Notes: generated by a model not told the origin, from the letters alone. A stretch of DNA of 53,916 bases from Caccocola sp964450835 (GCA_964450835.1 CAYVEQ010000006.1:1-53916); one strand, 5' to 3'. Shown: positions 30,457-38,312, counted from the stretch's first letter. Numbers and translations are program-made.

Positions 30457-31659
30457 ATGAAAAAGGCAGTGTTGCTGTTGGCGGCCGTGTTGACGGCTTT
30501 CTGTTTCTGCGCCCCCGCGCTGGCCGAGGCTCCCTTCCACATCGGAATAGTCACGGGAACAGTATCGCAGAACGAGGACGACCTGCGCGGAGCCGAGCTT
30601 ATGATTCAGAAATACGGCGACGTGTCGAGCGGCGGAATGGTTCAGCACCTCACCTATCCCGATAACTTCATGTCCGAGATGGAGACGACCATATCCCAGA
30701 TAGCGGGCCTCGCCGACGACCCCAAGATGAAGGTCATCGTCGTCAATCAGGCCATACCCGGGACAGCGGAAGCTTTCCGCCGCGTCAAGGGAAAGAGGGA
30801 CGACATCCTCTGCTTCGCGGGCGAACCGCATGAGGACCCGAACGTCATAGCGCCGGTGGCCGACATATCCACTCACACTGACTTCATCAACCGCGGCTAC
30901 CTCATCATCGACACCGCAAAGAAGCTCGGCTGCAACACATTCGTGCACATCTCCTTCCCGCGCCACATGAGCTATGAAACGCTCGGCCGCCGCCGCGAGA
31001 TAATGGAGCAGGCCTGCAAAGACATGGGGATCAAATTCGTATTCGAAACGGCTCCAGACCCGACAAGCGACGTCGGCACGGCGGGCGCCCAGCAGTTCAT
31101 ACTCGAAAAGACCCCCGCGTGGGTTGACAAGTACGGAAAGAACTCGGCCTTCTTCTGCACCAACGACGCGCACACGGAACCGCTTCTCAAACAGCTCGCG
31201 AAGTACGGCGGCTACTTCATCGAGGCCGACCTCCCCTCGCCTCTCATGGGCTACCCCGGAGCTTTCGGCGTCGACCTTAAAGGCCAGGCCGGAGACTTCC
31301 CCGCGATACTGAAAAAGGTCGAGCAGGCCGTTGTCGACGCGGGAGCCGGCGGACGCATGGGGACATGGGCCTATTCATACGGCTACACGAGTTCGGCGGC
31401 TCTCGCCGAGTTCGGCAAGCGCGTAGTAGAGGGCACGGCAAAGCTCAACAGCAAGCAGGACCTCATGAAAGCCTTCAGCGACTTCACCCCAGGCGCGAAA
31501 TGGAACGGCGCCGCCTACACCGACGCCGGAACTGGCGTAACGTTGAAGAACTACCTGATGATCTATCAGGACACGTACATTCTCGGCAAGGGCTACATGG
31601 GCGCGACGGAAGTTGAAGTTCCGGAAAAATATCAGCAGATCAAATTCAGCGGTAAATAA
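30457..31659 (+). CDS. DUF3798 periplasmic binding protein, copy 2 (orphan)
   Basis: A 400-residue secreted protein. The ATG at 30457, after AAAGGAGGA, begins MKKAVLLLAAVLTAFCF and a signal peptide ending in ALAEA. The mature part is clearly a close paralogue of copy 1: EAPFHIGIVTGTVSQNEDD, HISFPRHMSYETLGRRREI, DPTSDVGTAGAQQF and DLPSPLMGYPGAFG are nearly the same. The differences cluster in surface-like and C-terminal parts (about residues 330-390), for example SAALAEFGKR against VCALTEYGKR. It has its own strong promoter and terminator and no transporter genes. It probably delivers a related ligand to the ABC system encoded on the other strand. Confidence 0.85.
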   Translation: MKKAVLLLAAVLTAFCFCAPALAEAPFHIGIVTGTVSQNEDDLRGAELMIQKYGDVSSGGMVQHLTYPDNFMSEMETTISQIAGLADDPKMKVIVVNQAIPGTAEAFRRVKGKRDDILCFAGEPHEDPNVIAPVADISTHTDFINRGYLIIDTAKKLGCNTFVHISFPRHMSYETLGRRREIMEQACKDMGIKFVFETAPDPTSDVGTAGAQQFILEKTPAWVDKYGKNSAFFCTNDAHTEPLLKQLAKYGGYFIEADLPSPLMGYPGAFGVDLKGQAGDFPAILKKVEQAVVDAGAGGRMGTWAYSYGYTSSAALAEFGKRVVEGTAKLNSKQDLMKAFSDFTPGAKWNGAAYTDAGTGVTLKNYLMIYQDTYILGKGYMGATEVEVPEKYQQIKFSGK

Positions 31660-31685
31660 AAAAGAGCGCCGGACAGGCTGAAATA

Positions 31686-31717
31686 AAAAGCGCCGCGGGG
31701 AAACCCGCGGCGCTTTT
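31686..31717. terminator. Bidirectional-looking terminator after DUF3798 copy 2
   Basis: AAAAGCGCCGCGGG and CCCGCGGCGCTTTT form a perfect long stem with a four-base loop and end in TTTT. It lies 27 bases after the stop of DUF3798 copy 2. The palindrome gives T-runs on both strands. Confidence 0.85.
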
Positions 31718-31886
31718 GCATTCGCGCGGCTCGCAGGCCCGAGCGCGGACGCGCGCTCTTTGCTTCGCGGTTCGCGCTTGCTTTGTTTCGGGACGCGATG
31801 CTCGCTTTGCCGCATTTCGCGTATGTCGCGGCGGTATGTGACGTCCGGCGCTTGCTCTTTTTTCGCCCGTGTTGCCTTTACGTGTC

Positions 31887-31920
31887 AAAAAAAAGCCCAA
31901 GGCTCGCGGCCCGGGCTTTT
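31887..31920 (-). terminator. Terminator of the methylmalonyl-CoA operon
   Basis: On the minus strand AAAAGCCC and GGGCTTTT pair around a GC-rich middle, followed by further T residues (eight A's on the plus strand at 31887-31894). It lies just beyond the stop of the decarboxylase beta subunit. The 165 bases between it and 31717 hold no gene and are rich in CGCG words. Confidence 0.75.
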
Positions 31921-31942
31921 CCTGCAGTTAGTGTTACGCGGG

Positions 31943-33067
31943 TTATTTTGTCAGAAGCGTGAGCATCGCGCCCGCTGCGACTGCCGTGCCTATAACTCCC
32001 GCGACGTTCGGCCCCATCGCGTGCATGAGGATGTACGAGCCCGGGAATTCTTTCTGTATGACTTTCTGGCAGACGCGCGCCGCCATCGGAACGGCGGAGA
32101 CTCCGGCCGCGCCTATGACGGGGTTGATTTTCCCGCCGGAGAGGATTTTCATAACCTGTCCGAAGACCACTCCGCCCGCGGTGCTGAATACGAAAGCAAC
32201 CAGCCCGAGGCAGATTATCTTTATCGTGGCAAGAGTGAGGAATGACTCGGCCTGCATTGTGGAGCCGACCGAGATGCCGAGGAATATCGTCGTCGCGTTG
32301 AGGACCTCGTTCTGCGCGGCGAGCGAGAGTCTGTCGGTGCATCCGCACTCGCGAAGCAGGTTGCCGAACATCAGCATTCCGACGAGAGGAACGGAGGCGG
32401 GAAGCACCAGTCCGCAGGCAATTGTCGAAACTATCGGGAAGAGTATTCTTTCCGTGCGCGTGACGGGGCGGAGCTGACGCATTTTAATCGCGCGGTCCTG
32501 CTTGGTCGTCAGCAGCTTGATGACCGGCGGCTGAATGAGAGGAACAAGCGACATGTAGCTGTACGCGGCTACCGCGACGGCGGGAAGTATGTCACGGGCG
32601 AGTTTCGCGCAGAGGTAGATGGCCGTCGGGCCGTCCGCGCCGCCGATGATGCCTATGCCGGCCGCCTGCTGGATGGTGAAGCCCATGAACATCGCACCGA
32701 TGACGGCGACGAACACGCCGAGCTGAGCCGAGGCGCCGAGCAGGAATGTGATCGGGTTGGCTAGCAGCGGCCCGAAGTCTGTGAGCGCGCCGATTCCCAT
32801 GAATATGATTACCGGATAGAGTTCATGATCTATTCCGAATTTCACGAAGTAAAGGAATCCGCCGGGGTCTACTATGCCGGAGAGCGGCAGGTTGACGAGC
32901 AGACAGCCGAAAGCTATCGGCATGAGCAGTAGCGGCTCGAATCCTTTCGCGATGGCGAGATAGAGCAGTATGAATGCTACCAGCAGCATGACGAGCGTAG
33001 GCCCGTTGAGCGCTATGAAGCCTGACTGCTCGATAACGCCTTTCAGCGCTGTCAAGTAGAGTTCCAT
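31943..33067 (-). CDS. mmdB: Na+-translocating decarboxylase, beta subunit (membrane pump)
   Basis: A 374-residue integral membrane protein with about nine to ten hydrophobic segments. It matches the OadB/MmdB/GcdB family, with GIGIIGGADGPTAIYLCAKLA and the NATTIFLGISVGSTMQAESFL segment in place. The beta subunit accepts carboxybiotin, releases CO2 and couples that to export of Na+. The DGPT segment holds the aspartate that is essential in this family (Asp203 in oxaloacetate decarboxylase beta). Its gene is last in the operon. Methylmalonyl-CoA is the likely substrate because of neighbours, but the beta subunit alone would look the same for oxaloacetate or glutaconyl-CoA. Confidence 0.92.
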   Translation of the reverse strand: MELYLTALKGVIEQSGFIALNGPTLVMLLVAFILLYLAIAKGFEPLLLMPIAFGCLLVNLPLSGIVDPGGFLYFVKFGIDHELYPVIIFMGIGALTDFGPLLANPITFLLGASAQLGVFVAVIGAMFMGFTIQQAAGIGIIGGADGPTAIYLCAKLARDILPAVAVAAYSYMSLVPLIQPPVIKLLTTKQDRAIKMRQLRPVTRTERILFPIVSTIACGLVLPASVPLVGMLMFGNLLRECGCTDRLSLAAQNEVLNATTIFLGISVGSTMQAESFLTLATIKIICLGLVAFVFSTAGGVVFGQVMKILSGGKINPVIGAAGVSAVPMAARVCQKVIQKEFPGSYILMHAMGPNVAGVIGTAVAAGAMLTLLTK

Positions 33068-33109
33068 AAAAAGTTTCCTCCTCAGGAAAAAACTTTAGAA
33101 GGTCGTCCG

Positions 33110-33529
33110 TTAAGCAATCACGAGCAACGCGTCGCCTGTGCTGACTGTGTCGCCTTCTTTGCAGCAGATCTGCTGTACGCTTCCGGCTACCGGCGTGTAG
33201 ATTTCGTTCTCCATCTTCATCGCTTCGAGGATAAGGACGAGCTGGCCGGCTGTTACAGCTTCGCCCGCGTGGACGAGAATCTTAAGGACCTTGCCGGGCA
33301 TCGGGGCGGCGATGTTGCCTTCGCCGGCCGCAGGAGCGGGAGCCGGGGCCGCGGCGGGCACCGGAGCAGGAGCAGGAGCCGCTGGGGCGGGGGCGGGAGC
33401 CGCTACTGGGGCCGGTGCTGGTACTGGAGCAGGGGCCGCGACAGGCGCGGGAGCCGCTCCGGCTCCGAGTTCCTCAACATCTACGTCGTATGCTTTTCCG
33501 TTTACCGTTACTCTGTATTTGCGTGACAT
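33110..33529 (-). CDS. mmdC: Biotin carrier subunit (gamma) with an Ala-Pro hinge
   Basis: A 139-residue protein with a small N-terminal part (about 1-22), a long alanine-proline hinge (about 25-70) and a C-terminal biotinyl domain. The biotinylated lysine is in EAMKMEN, at Lys105. The carrier swings between the carboxyltransferase (alpha) and the membrane decarboxylase (beta). The low-complexity hinge is typical of this subunit in Veillonella and Propionigenium. It lies 43 bases upstream of mmdB and 44 downstream of the delta subunit. A long reading frame on the opposite strand across the repeat is only its mirror. Confidence 0.92.
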   Translation of the reverse strand: MSRKYRVTVNGKAYDVDVEELGAGAAPAPVAAPAPVPAPAPVAAPAPAPAAPAPAPVPAAAPAPAPAAGEGNIAAPMPGKVLKILVHAGEAVTAGQLVLILEAMKMENEIYTPVAGSVQQICCKEGDTVSTGDALLVIA

Positions 33530-33572
33530 GAAAGAATACCTCCTGAAAATTTTTTATTCTGCAAAAGAAGGC

Positions 33573-33971
33573 TTAGTAGAGGCCTTCTGTGTTCTGGAGT
33601 CTGCCGACACTCTTCCAGCCCGAAGCGGCCGGGACTCTGATGGGAGCGAAGGAGATTACGCGCGCTGCGGGGCCGCAGGCGGCGGCTATAGCGGCGGTTA
33701 TTACGGCAAGAAGTTCTCCGTCGGTGTCGGCCGCGGTCGCCTTAGCGGGAGCGGCCGGAGCGGGGGCGGCTGCTTTCGCGGGCGCGGCTGGTGCCGCCTT
33801 CGCCGTCTCTTTCTGCTTCTGCACGGCGTCAATCGCGGCGCAAATGTGCTTCATCCCCATCATGACGAGCATGAGCCCGATTATGACGATGAAGACAATG
33901 CTGAAGGCTATCAGCGACATCAAAAGGCCGCCGGGAACACCGACGAAATATGAGCTGATGCTGCTTGTCAT
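33573..33971 (-). CDS. mmdD: OadG-family small membrane subunit (delta) of the decarboxylase
   Basis: A 132-residue protein with one N-terminal membrane helix (GGLLMSLIAFSIVFIVIIGLMLVMMGM, positions about 14-40). An Ala/Pro/Lys-rich linker follows, then a short conserved C-terminal domain (ELLAVITAAIAAACG and VISFAPIRVP). This is the OadG/MmdD shape, in which the helix anchors the alpha and biotin subunits to the beta pump. Small size and linker composition agree with the delta subunit of methylmalonyl-CoA decarboxylase. Sequence conservation in this family is low, so position in the operon is the strongest evidence. Confidence 0.85.
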   Translation of the reverse strand: MTSSISSYFVGVPGGLLMSLIAFSIVFIVIIGLMLVMMGMKHICAAIDAVQKQKETAKAAPAAPAKAAAPAPAAPAKATAADTDGELLAVITAAIAAACGPAARVISFAPIRVPAASGWKSVGRLQNTEGLY

Positions 33972-33986
33972 AACTTTGCCTCCCGA

Positions 33987-35546
33987 TTAGTTCGGCAGTA
34001 TGCCGTGCTTGCGTTTCGGGCGAAGCTCGCTCTTGCACTCCGTCATTACGAGCGCCTGATAGAGCGCCGGGCGCGTCTCCTCGGGGAGTATGACGCGGTC
34101 GACAAAGCCGCGCTGCGCCGCGCGATAGGGATTGGCAAAGGACTCTTTGTACTCCTCTATCTTTTCGGCGCGTTTGGCCGTCTTGTCCTCCGCCGCCTCT
34201 ATCTCTTTGCGGAAGATGATGTTAGCGGCGCCTTCGGCTCCCATGACGGCTATCTGAGCCTGCGGCCACGCGAGCACGACGTCGGCTCCGAGGTCTTTGC
34301 TGCACATGCCGAGGTATGAGCCGCCGTAGGCCTTGCGCATGACGACTGTGATTTTCGGCGCTGTCGCCTCGCTGTAGGCGTAGAGAAGTTTTGCGCCGTG
34401 GCGGATGATGCCGCCCATTTCCTGGTTGAGTCCGGGTAGGTATCCTGGGACGTCTTCGAAAGTTACGATAGGAATGTTGAAGGAATCGCAGATGCGGATG
34501 TGGCGGCTTGCTTTATCCGACGCGTCAATGTCGAGGCACCCCGCCATGAATTTCGCCTGGTTAGCGATGATGCCTATGACGCGGCCGCCGACTCTCGCGA
34601 AGCCGGTGACTATGTTTTTGGCGTAGAGCTCCTGCACTTCGCAGAAGTCGCCGTTGTCGACGACTTTTTTGATGACGTCGCGGACGTCGTAGCCGTGGTT
34701 CGGGTTTGTCGGAACGATGGCGCGAAGCGAGATGTCGGTGCGGTTCGGGTCGTCACCGGTATCGGCGAATGGAGGCTCTTCCATGTTGTTGCTGGGCAGG
34801 AAGCTGATCACACGGCGGACCTGCGCGTAGCACTCGTCCTCGGTTTTCGCGAAGAAGTGGGCGCAGCCGGAATGCGAGTTGTGGGCCATCGCGCCGCCTA
34901 TCTGCTCGGATGTGACATCCTCGCCCGTGACGGCCTTGATGACCGCTGGGCCGGTGATGTGCATTATCCCGATTTTATCGACCATGAAGATGAAGTCCGT
35001 GAGTGCGGGGCTGTAGACGGCGCCGCCGGCGCAAGGACCGGCGATTATGGAAAACTGCGGGATTACGCCGCTTGCCTTGACGTTGCGGAAGAATATTTTT
35101 CCGTAGCCGGAGAGTGCGTCAACCGCTTCCTGAATGCGAGCGCCGCCGGAATCGTTGATTCCGATGCAGGGAGCTCCGTTTGTGAGGGCAAGATCGAGAA
35201 CCTTGCAAATTTTCTGCGCGTGCATCTCGCCCAGCGAGCCGCCCATGACCGTGAAATCCTGGCTGAATATGTAGACGATGCGTCCGTCTATGGTGCCGTA
35301 GCCCGTAACGACGCCGTCGCCGAGGAATGTCGTTTTGTCAAGTCCGAAGTTGGTGCAGCGGTGTTCGACGAATTCGTCTATTTCCACGAAGCTGCCGGGG
35401 TCAAGAACTGCGTCAATGCGCTCGCGCGCTGTCTTTTTGCCTTTTTCATGCTGTTTGGCGATAGCCTTCTCGCCTCCGCCGACAGCGGCTTTCTCTCGTC
35501 TTGCTATGAGAGAGGCACACAGTTCGTCAATCGTTTTTTCCGCCAT
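33987..35546 (-). CDS. mmdA: Methylmalonyl-CoA decarboxylase, alpha (carboxyltransferase) subunit
   Basis: The 519-residue protein is the carboxyltransferase of the acyl-CoA carboxylase family, like propionyl-CoA carboxylase beta. It has CIGINDSGGARIQEAV, an oxyanion-hole glycine segment, and a second domain with FEDVPGYLPGLNQE and AYGGSYLGMCSKDLGADVVLAWP. It moves the carboxyl of (S)-methylmalonyl-CoA to biotin, giving propionyl-CoA. The ATG at 35546 follows GAGGAGG. A neighbouring mutase and epimerase argue for methylmalonyl-CoA as the substrate and for the decarboxylating direction. Propionyl-CoA carboxylase is the main alternative reading of the sequence alone. Confidence 0.92.
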   Translation of the reverse strand: MAEKTIDELCASLIARREKAAVGGGEKAIAKQHEKGKKTARERIDAVLDPGSFVEIDEFVEHRCTNFGLDKTTFLGDGVVTGYGTIDGRIVYIFSQDFTVMGGSLGEMHAQKICKVLDLALTNGAPCIGINDSGGARIQEAVDALSGYGKIFFRNVKASGVIPQFSIIAGPCAGGAVYSPALTDFIFMVDKIGIMHITGPAVIKAVTGEDVTSEQIGGAMAHNSHSGCAHFFAKTEDECYAQVRRVISFLPSNNMEEPPFADTGDDPNRTDISLRAIVPTNPNHGYDVRDVIKKVVDNGDFCEVQELYAKNIVTGFARVGGRVIGIIANQAKFMAGCLDIDASDKASRHIRICDSFNIPIVTFEDVPGYLPGLNQEMGGIIRHGAKLLYAYSEATAPKITVVMRKAYGGSYLGMCSKDLGADVVLAWPQAQIAVMGAEGAANIIFRKEIEAAEDKTAKRAEKIEEYKESFANPYRAAQRGFVDRVILPEETRPALYQALVMTECKSELRPKRKHGILPN

Positions 35547-35573
35547 TACTTCTTACCTCCTCATTATCTGTTA

Positions 35574-35614
35574 AACGAGGGCCGCCTGTCGCGGGCCGAA
35601 GGCGGCCTTTCGTT
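35574..35614 (-). other. Hairpin between epimerase and decarboxylase alpha genes
   Basis: AACGA-GGCCGCC and GGCGGCC-TCGTT pair with small bulges in the 119-base gap, the largest gap inside the methylmalonyl-CoA operon. No T-run of terminator length follows. It may serve as a processing or stabilising element dividing the mutase part from the decarboxylase part. Confidence 0.45.
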
Positions 35615-35665
35615 ACAGTTTTACTGTGCTTTCCCCGCGCAGCGCGCGGGAGCTTTTTTATAAAC

Positions 35666-36070
35666 TTAGTCGCGCTGGCAGAGTTCAAGCAGCACGCCGC
35701 CTGTCGCTTTCGGGTGCAGGAAAGCGATTTTCGCGCCGCCCGCGCCGATGCGGGGCTTTTCATCAATCAGGCGTACGCCCTTTTCTTTGAGTTCCGCGAG
35801 AGCCGCTTCGAGGTTTGCGACTCTTATCGCGATGTGCTGAATCCCCTGCCCGTTCTTCGCTATGTATTTGCAGATTGGGCTGTCTTCCGCCGTTCCTTCG
35901 AGAAGCTCGATCTCTGAGTCGTCGATGGGCAGGAAAGCGGTCTTTACCTTCTGCTCCGCCACTTCCTCGACTCCGTGACATTTCACGCCGAGAGCCGCCT
36001 CCCAGAATTTCAGCGCCTCGTCGATGCTGTTTACCGCTATTCCGATGTGGTCTACTATTTTGACATCCAT
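35666..36070 (-). CDS. mce: Methylmalonyl-CoA epimerase
   Basis: A 134-residue VOC/glyoxalase-fold protein. It has the family's metal-binding pattern: His in VDHIGIAVNS (about residue 8), GQGIQHIAIRV and a glutamate in GGVLLELCQ near the C-terminus. It interconverts (R)- and (S)-methylmalonyl-CoA, connecting the mutase (R) with the decarboxylase (S). Translation begins one base after the stop of the small mutase subunit. Its length is standard, and the call is strongly supported by neighbours. Confidence 0.93.
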   Translation of the reverse strand: MDVKIVDHIGIAVNSIDEALKFWEAALGVKCHGVEEVAEQKVKTAFLPIDDSEIELLEGTAEDSPICKYIAKNGQGIQHIAIRVANLEAALAELKEKGVRLIDEKPRIGAGGAKIAFLHPKATGGVLLELCQRD

Positions 36071-36071
36071 A

Positions 36072-36488
36072 TTATTCCGCCTCTTTCGCTCTCTTTTCCG
36101 CTACGGCTTTTTCAAGCCATTCGATTGTCTCGGTGGTAGGCGTGCCGGGGCCGAAGATAGCTCCCGCGCCGTATCCGAGCAGCGTGGGATAGTCGGTCTC
36201 GGGAATGACGCCGCCGCCGAATACTATGATGTCGCTCGCGTTCTTTTCTTTGAGAAGCCCGATTATCGTCTTGAAGCAGTAATCATGCGCGCCGGAGAGG
36301 ATGCTGATGCCGATGGCGTCCGCGTCTTCCTGGATTGCGGTGGCGACTATCTGTTCGGGCGTCTGGCGAAGGCCTGTGTATATGACTTCCATGCCAGCGT
36401 CTCTGAAGGCTCTGGCGACTACCTTAGCGCCGCGGTCGTGGCCGTCAAGCCCCGGTTTCGCAACAACTACGCGAATTTTACGATCCAT
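36072..36488 (-). CDS. Methylmalonyl-CoA mutase, small (cobalamin-binding) subunit
   Basis: A 138-residue B12-binding domain. The DGHDRG motif near residues 15-20 supplies the histidine that coordinates the cobalt from below, and SILSGAHDYCF and GGGVIPETDYPTLLGYG complete the fold. It partners the separate large subunit. Together they convert succinyl-CoA to (R)-methylmalonyl-CoA with adenosylcobalamin. It lies 30 bases after the large-subunit gene and one base before the epimerase. In many bacteria these parts are fused in one protein; here they are split as in archaea and some anaerobes. Confidence 0.94.
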   Translation of the reverse strand: MDRKIRVVVAKPGLDGHDRGAKVVARAFRDAGMEVIYTGLRQTPEQIVATAIQEDADAIGISILSGAHDYCFKTIIGLLKEKNASDIIVFGGGVIPETDYPTLLGYGAGAIFGPGTPTTETIEWLEKAVAEKRAKEAE

Positions 36489-36518
36489 TTTTCTTCCTCC
36501 TTAAAAGCTCTCTCGGTT

Positions 36519-38198
36519 CTAAAGAACAACGTTCTCTTGGTACTCGCCGAATACTTCGCGGAGAACGCCGCAGATTTCGCCTTCCGTAGCGTAGGCGCGG
36601 ACCGCGTCGAGGATGAGAGGCATTAGGTTCGCGTCGCCTTTCGCGCCTTCGCGCACAGCGTCCAAGGTGGTCTTTACTCTGACGTTGTCGCGTTTTTCCT
36701 TCATTTCGCGAAGTTTCTTGATTTGGTTCTCACCGACGCTCGCGTCGACTTTAAGGAGTTTGCGCTCGGTCATGTCCTCGTCGATGTGGAACTTGTTGAC
36801 GCCGACTATTACGCGGTCGCCGGACTCTATCGATCTCTGGTAGTCGTAGGCGGCGTCCTGTATGTGCTTCTGAGGATAGCCTTTTTCGATGGCTGTCATC
36901 ATTCCGCCCAGGTCGTCAATTTCCTTGATGTAGGCAAGGGCGCCTTCCTCAATCTGTTTCGTGAGGGATTCGATGGCGTAGCTTCCCGCGAGCGGGTCTA
37001 CGACGTTCGTGATGCCGGACTCGTATGCGACTATCTGCTGCGTGCGGAGAGCAATGCGGACGCTCTTGTCCGTCGGAAGAGCGAGCGCCTCGTCAAGGCT
37101 GTTGGTGTGGAGCGACTGCGTGCCGCCGCAGACGGCCGCCATTGTCTGAATGGCGACGCGAACGATGTTGTTCTCCGCCTGCTGCGCTGTGAGGGTGCAT
37201 CCTGCAGTCTGCGTGTGGAAGCGGAGCATCTGCGCGCTGGGGTTAGTGACGCCGAAGCGCTCTTTCATGACGCGCGCCCAAATCTTGCGCGCAGCGCGGA
37301 ACTTCGCCACTTCCTCGAGGAAGTCATTGTGCGCGTTGAAGAAGAAGGAGAGGCGTTTGCCGAATACGTTCGGATCCTGCCCCGCTTTGATAGCGGCTTC
37401 GATGTAGGCGATACCGTCGGCCAGAGTGAAGGCGACTTCCTGTATCGCGGTGGAGCCGGCCTCGCGGATATGATAGCCGGAAATGGAGATGGTGTTCCAT
37501 TTCGGTATGTTGCGCGAGCAGAAATCAAAAATGTCCGTGATAAGACGCATCGAGGGCTGCGGCGGGAAAATGTACGTGCCGCGCGCTATGTATTCCTTGA
37601 GGATGTCGTTCTGGATCGTTCCCGCCAAGGCGTTCATGGGCACACCCTGTTTTTCCGCGACGGCGATGTACATGGAAAGAAGCACCGACGCCGGCGCGTT
37701 GATTGTCATTGACGTTGAAACTTTGTCAAGAGGGATGCCGCCGAAGAGTATCTCCGCGTCGGCGAGGCTGTCGATAGCGACGCCGACCTTGCCGCACTCG
37801 CCGACCGCCATCGGGTCGTCCGAGTCGTAGCCTATCTGCGTCGGAAGGTCGAACGCGACAGAAAGTCCCGTCGTCCCCTGACTCAGAAGGTAACGGTAAC
37901 GTCTGTTGGAATCCTCGGCCGTCGCAAAGCCCGCATACTGGCGCATCGTCCAGAAGCGGCCTCTGTACATCGTGGGCTGCACGCCTCGTGTGTAGGGATA
38001 CAGACCGGGGAAGCCAAGGTCGCTGCCGTAATCCACTCCGTTTATGTCTTCCGGAGTGTAGGTTCTCTTAAGAGGAATGCCGCCGCTGGTCGTGAAACCT
38101 GCCTTTCTCTCGGGGCCTTTGGTCAGTGCTTTTTCGACCGCCGCCTCGTAGGCCTTCTTTCCTTCTGCTACTTTCTGGAGCTGTGCTGGTTCGAACAA
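36519..38198 (-). CDS. Methylmalonyl-CoA mutase, large subunit (TTG start)
   Basis: The 559-residue protein is the substrate-binding TIM-barrel subunit of adenosylcobalamin-dependent methylmalonyl-CoA mutase. Typical segments are PGLYPYTRGVQPTMYRGR near the start, FDLPTQIGYDSDDP, and the active-site stretch FHTQTAGCTLTAQQAENN. The start is TTG at 38198 with GGAGGCGGAG just upstream, and no in-frame ATG precedes the conserved region. It lacks the C-terminal B12 domain, which is encoded by the next gene. It heads the operon. A related acyl-CoA mutase (isobutyryl-CoA) is possible, but the epimerase and decarboxylase genes make methylmalonyl-CoA most likely. Confidence 0.95.
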   Translation of the reverse strand: MFEPAQLQKVAEGKKAYEAAVEKALTKGPERKAGFTTSGGIPLKRTYTPEDINGVDYGSDLGFPGLYPYTRGVQPTMYRGRFWTMRQYAGFATAEDSNRRYRYLLSQGTTGLSVAFDLPTQIGYDSDDPMAVGECGKVGVAIDSLADAEILFGGIPLDKVSTSMTINAPASVLLSMYIAVAEKQGVPMNALAGTIQNDILKEYIARGTYIFPPQPSMRLITDIFDFCSRNIPKWNTISISGYHIREAGSTAIQEVAFTLADGIAYIEAAIKAGQDPNVFGKRLSFFFNAHNDFLEEVAKFRAARKIWARVMKERFGVTNPSAQMLRFHTQTAGCTLTAQQAENNIVRVAIQTMAAVCGGTQSLHTNSLDEALALPTDKSVRIALRTQQIVAYESGITNVVDPLAGSYAIESLTKQIEEGALAYIKEIDDLGGMMTAIEKGYPQKHIQDAAYDYQRSIESGDRVIVGVNKFHIDEDMTERKLLKVDASVGENQIKKLREMKEKRDNVRVKTTLDAVREGAKGDANLMPLILDAVRAYATEGEICGVLREVFGEYQENVVL

Positions 38199-38224
38199 TT
38201 ACTCCGCCTCCTTGCGAAACATAT

Positions 38225-38247
38225 AAGGTCATCGCTGTAATGACCTT
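38225..38247. promoter_or_regulatory. Inverted repeat in the leader of the methylmalonyl-CoA operon
   Basis: AAGGTCAT-N7-ATGACCTT is a perfect 8+8 dyad, 27 bases before the mutase start and downstream of the likely promoter. The symmetry is that of a dimeric repressor operator. It could equally fold as an RNA hairpin. No regulator gene lies beside it. Confidence 0.5.
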
Positions 38248-38283
38248 AGCACACGTGAATATGCGAAATTACCACACACGGCT

Positions 38284-38312
38284 ATTATTGCCCAACTTTA
38301 AGCAAATTGCAA
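38284..38312 (-). promoter_or_regulatory. Promoter of the methylmalonyl-CoA operon
   Basis: On the minus strand TTGCAA (38307-38312) and AATAAT (38284-38289) lie 17 bases apart, 86 bases before the mutase start. A dyad lies between it and the gene. The remainder of the 273-base gap to the flavodiiron gene holds no further gene. Confidence 0.5.

Noticed and set aside
33360..33470. Short tandem-like repeats as a possible CRISPR or minisatellite
   Set aside because: They are GCN/CCN codons for the Ala-Pro hinge in a coding region. No spacer-repeat pattern is present.
33291..33953. Plus-strand open frame rich in Gly/Ala repeats
   Set aside because: It is the complement of the alanine-proline hinge of the biotin carrier and adjacent subunit; repeats on this strand are the result of the hinge codons.
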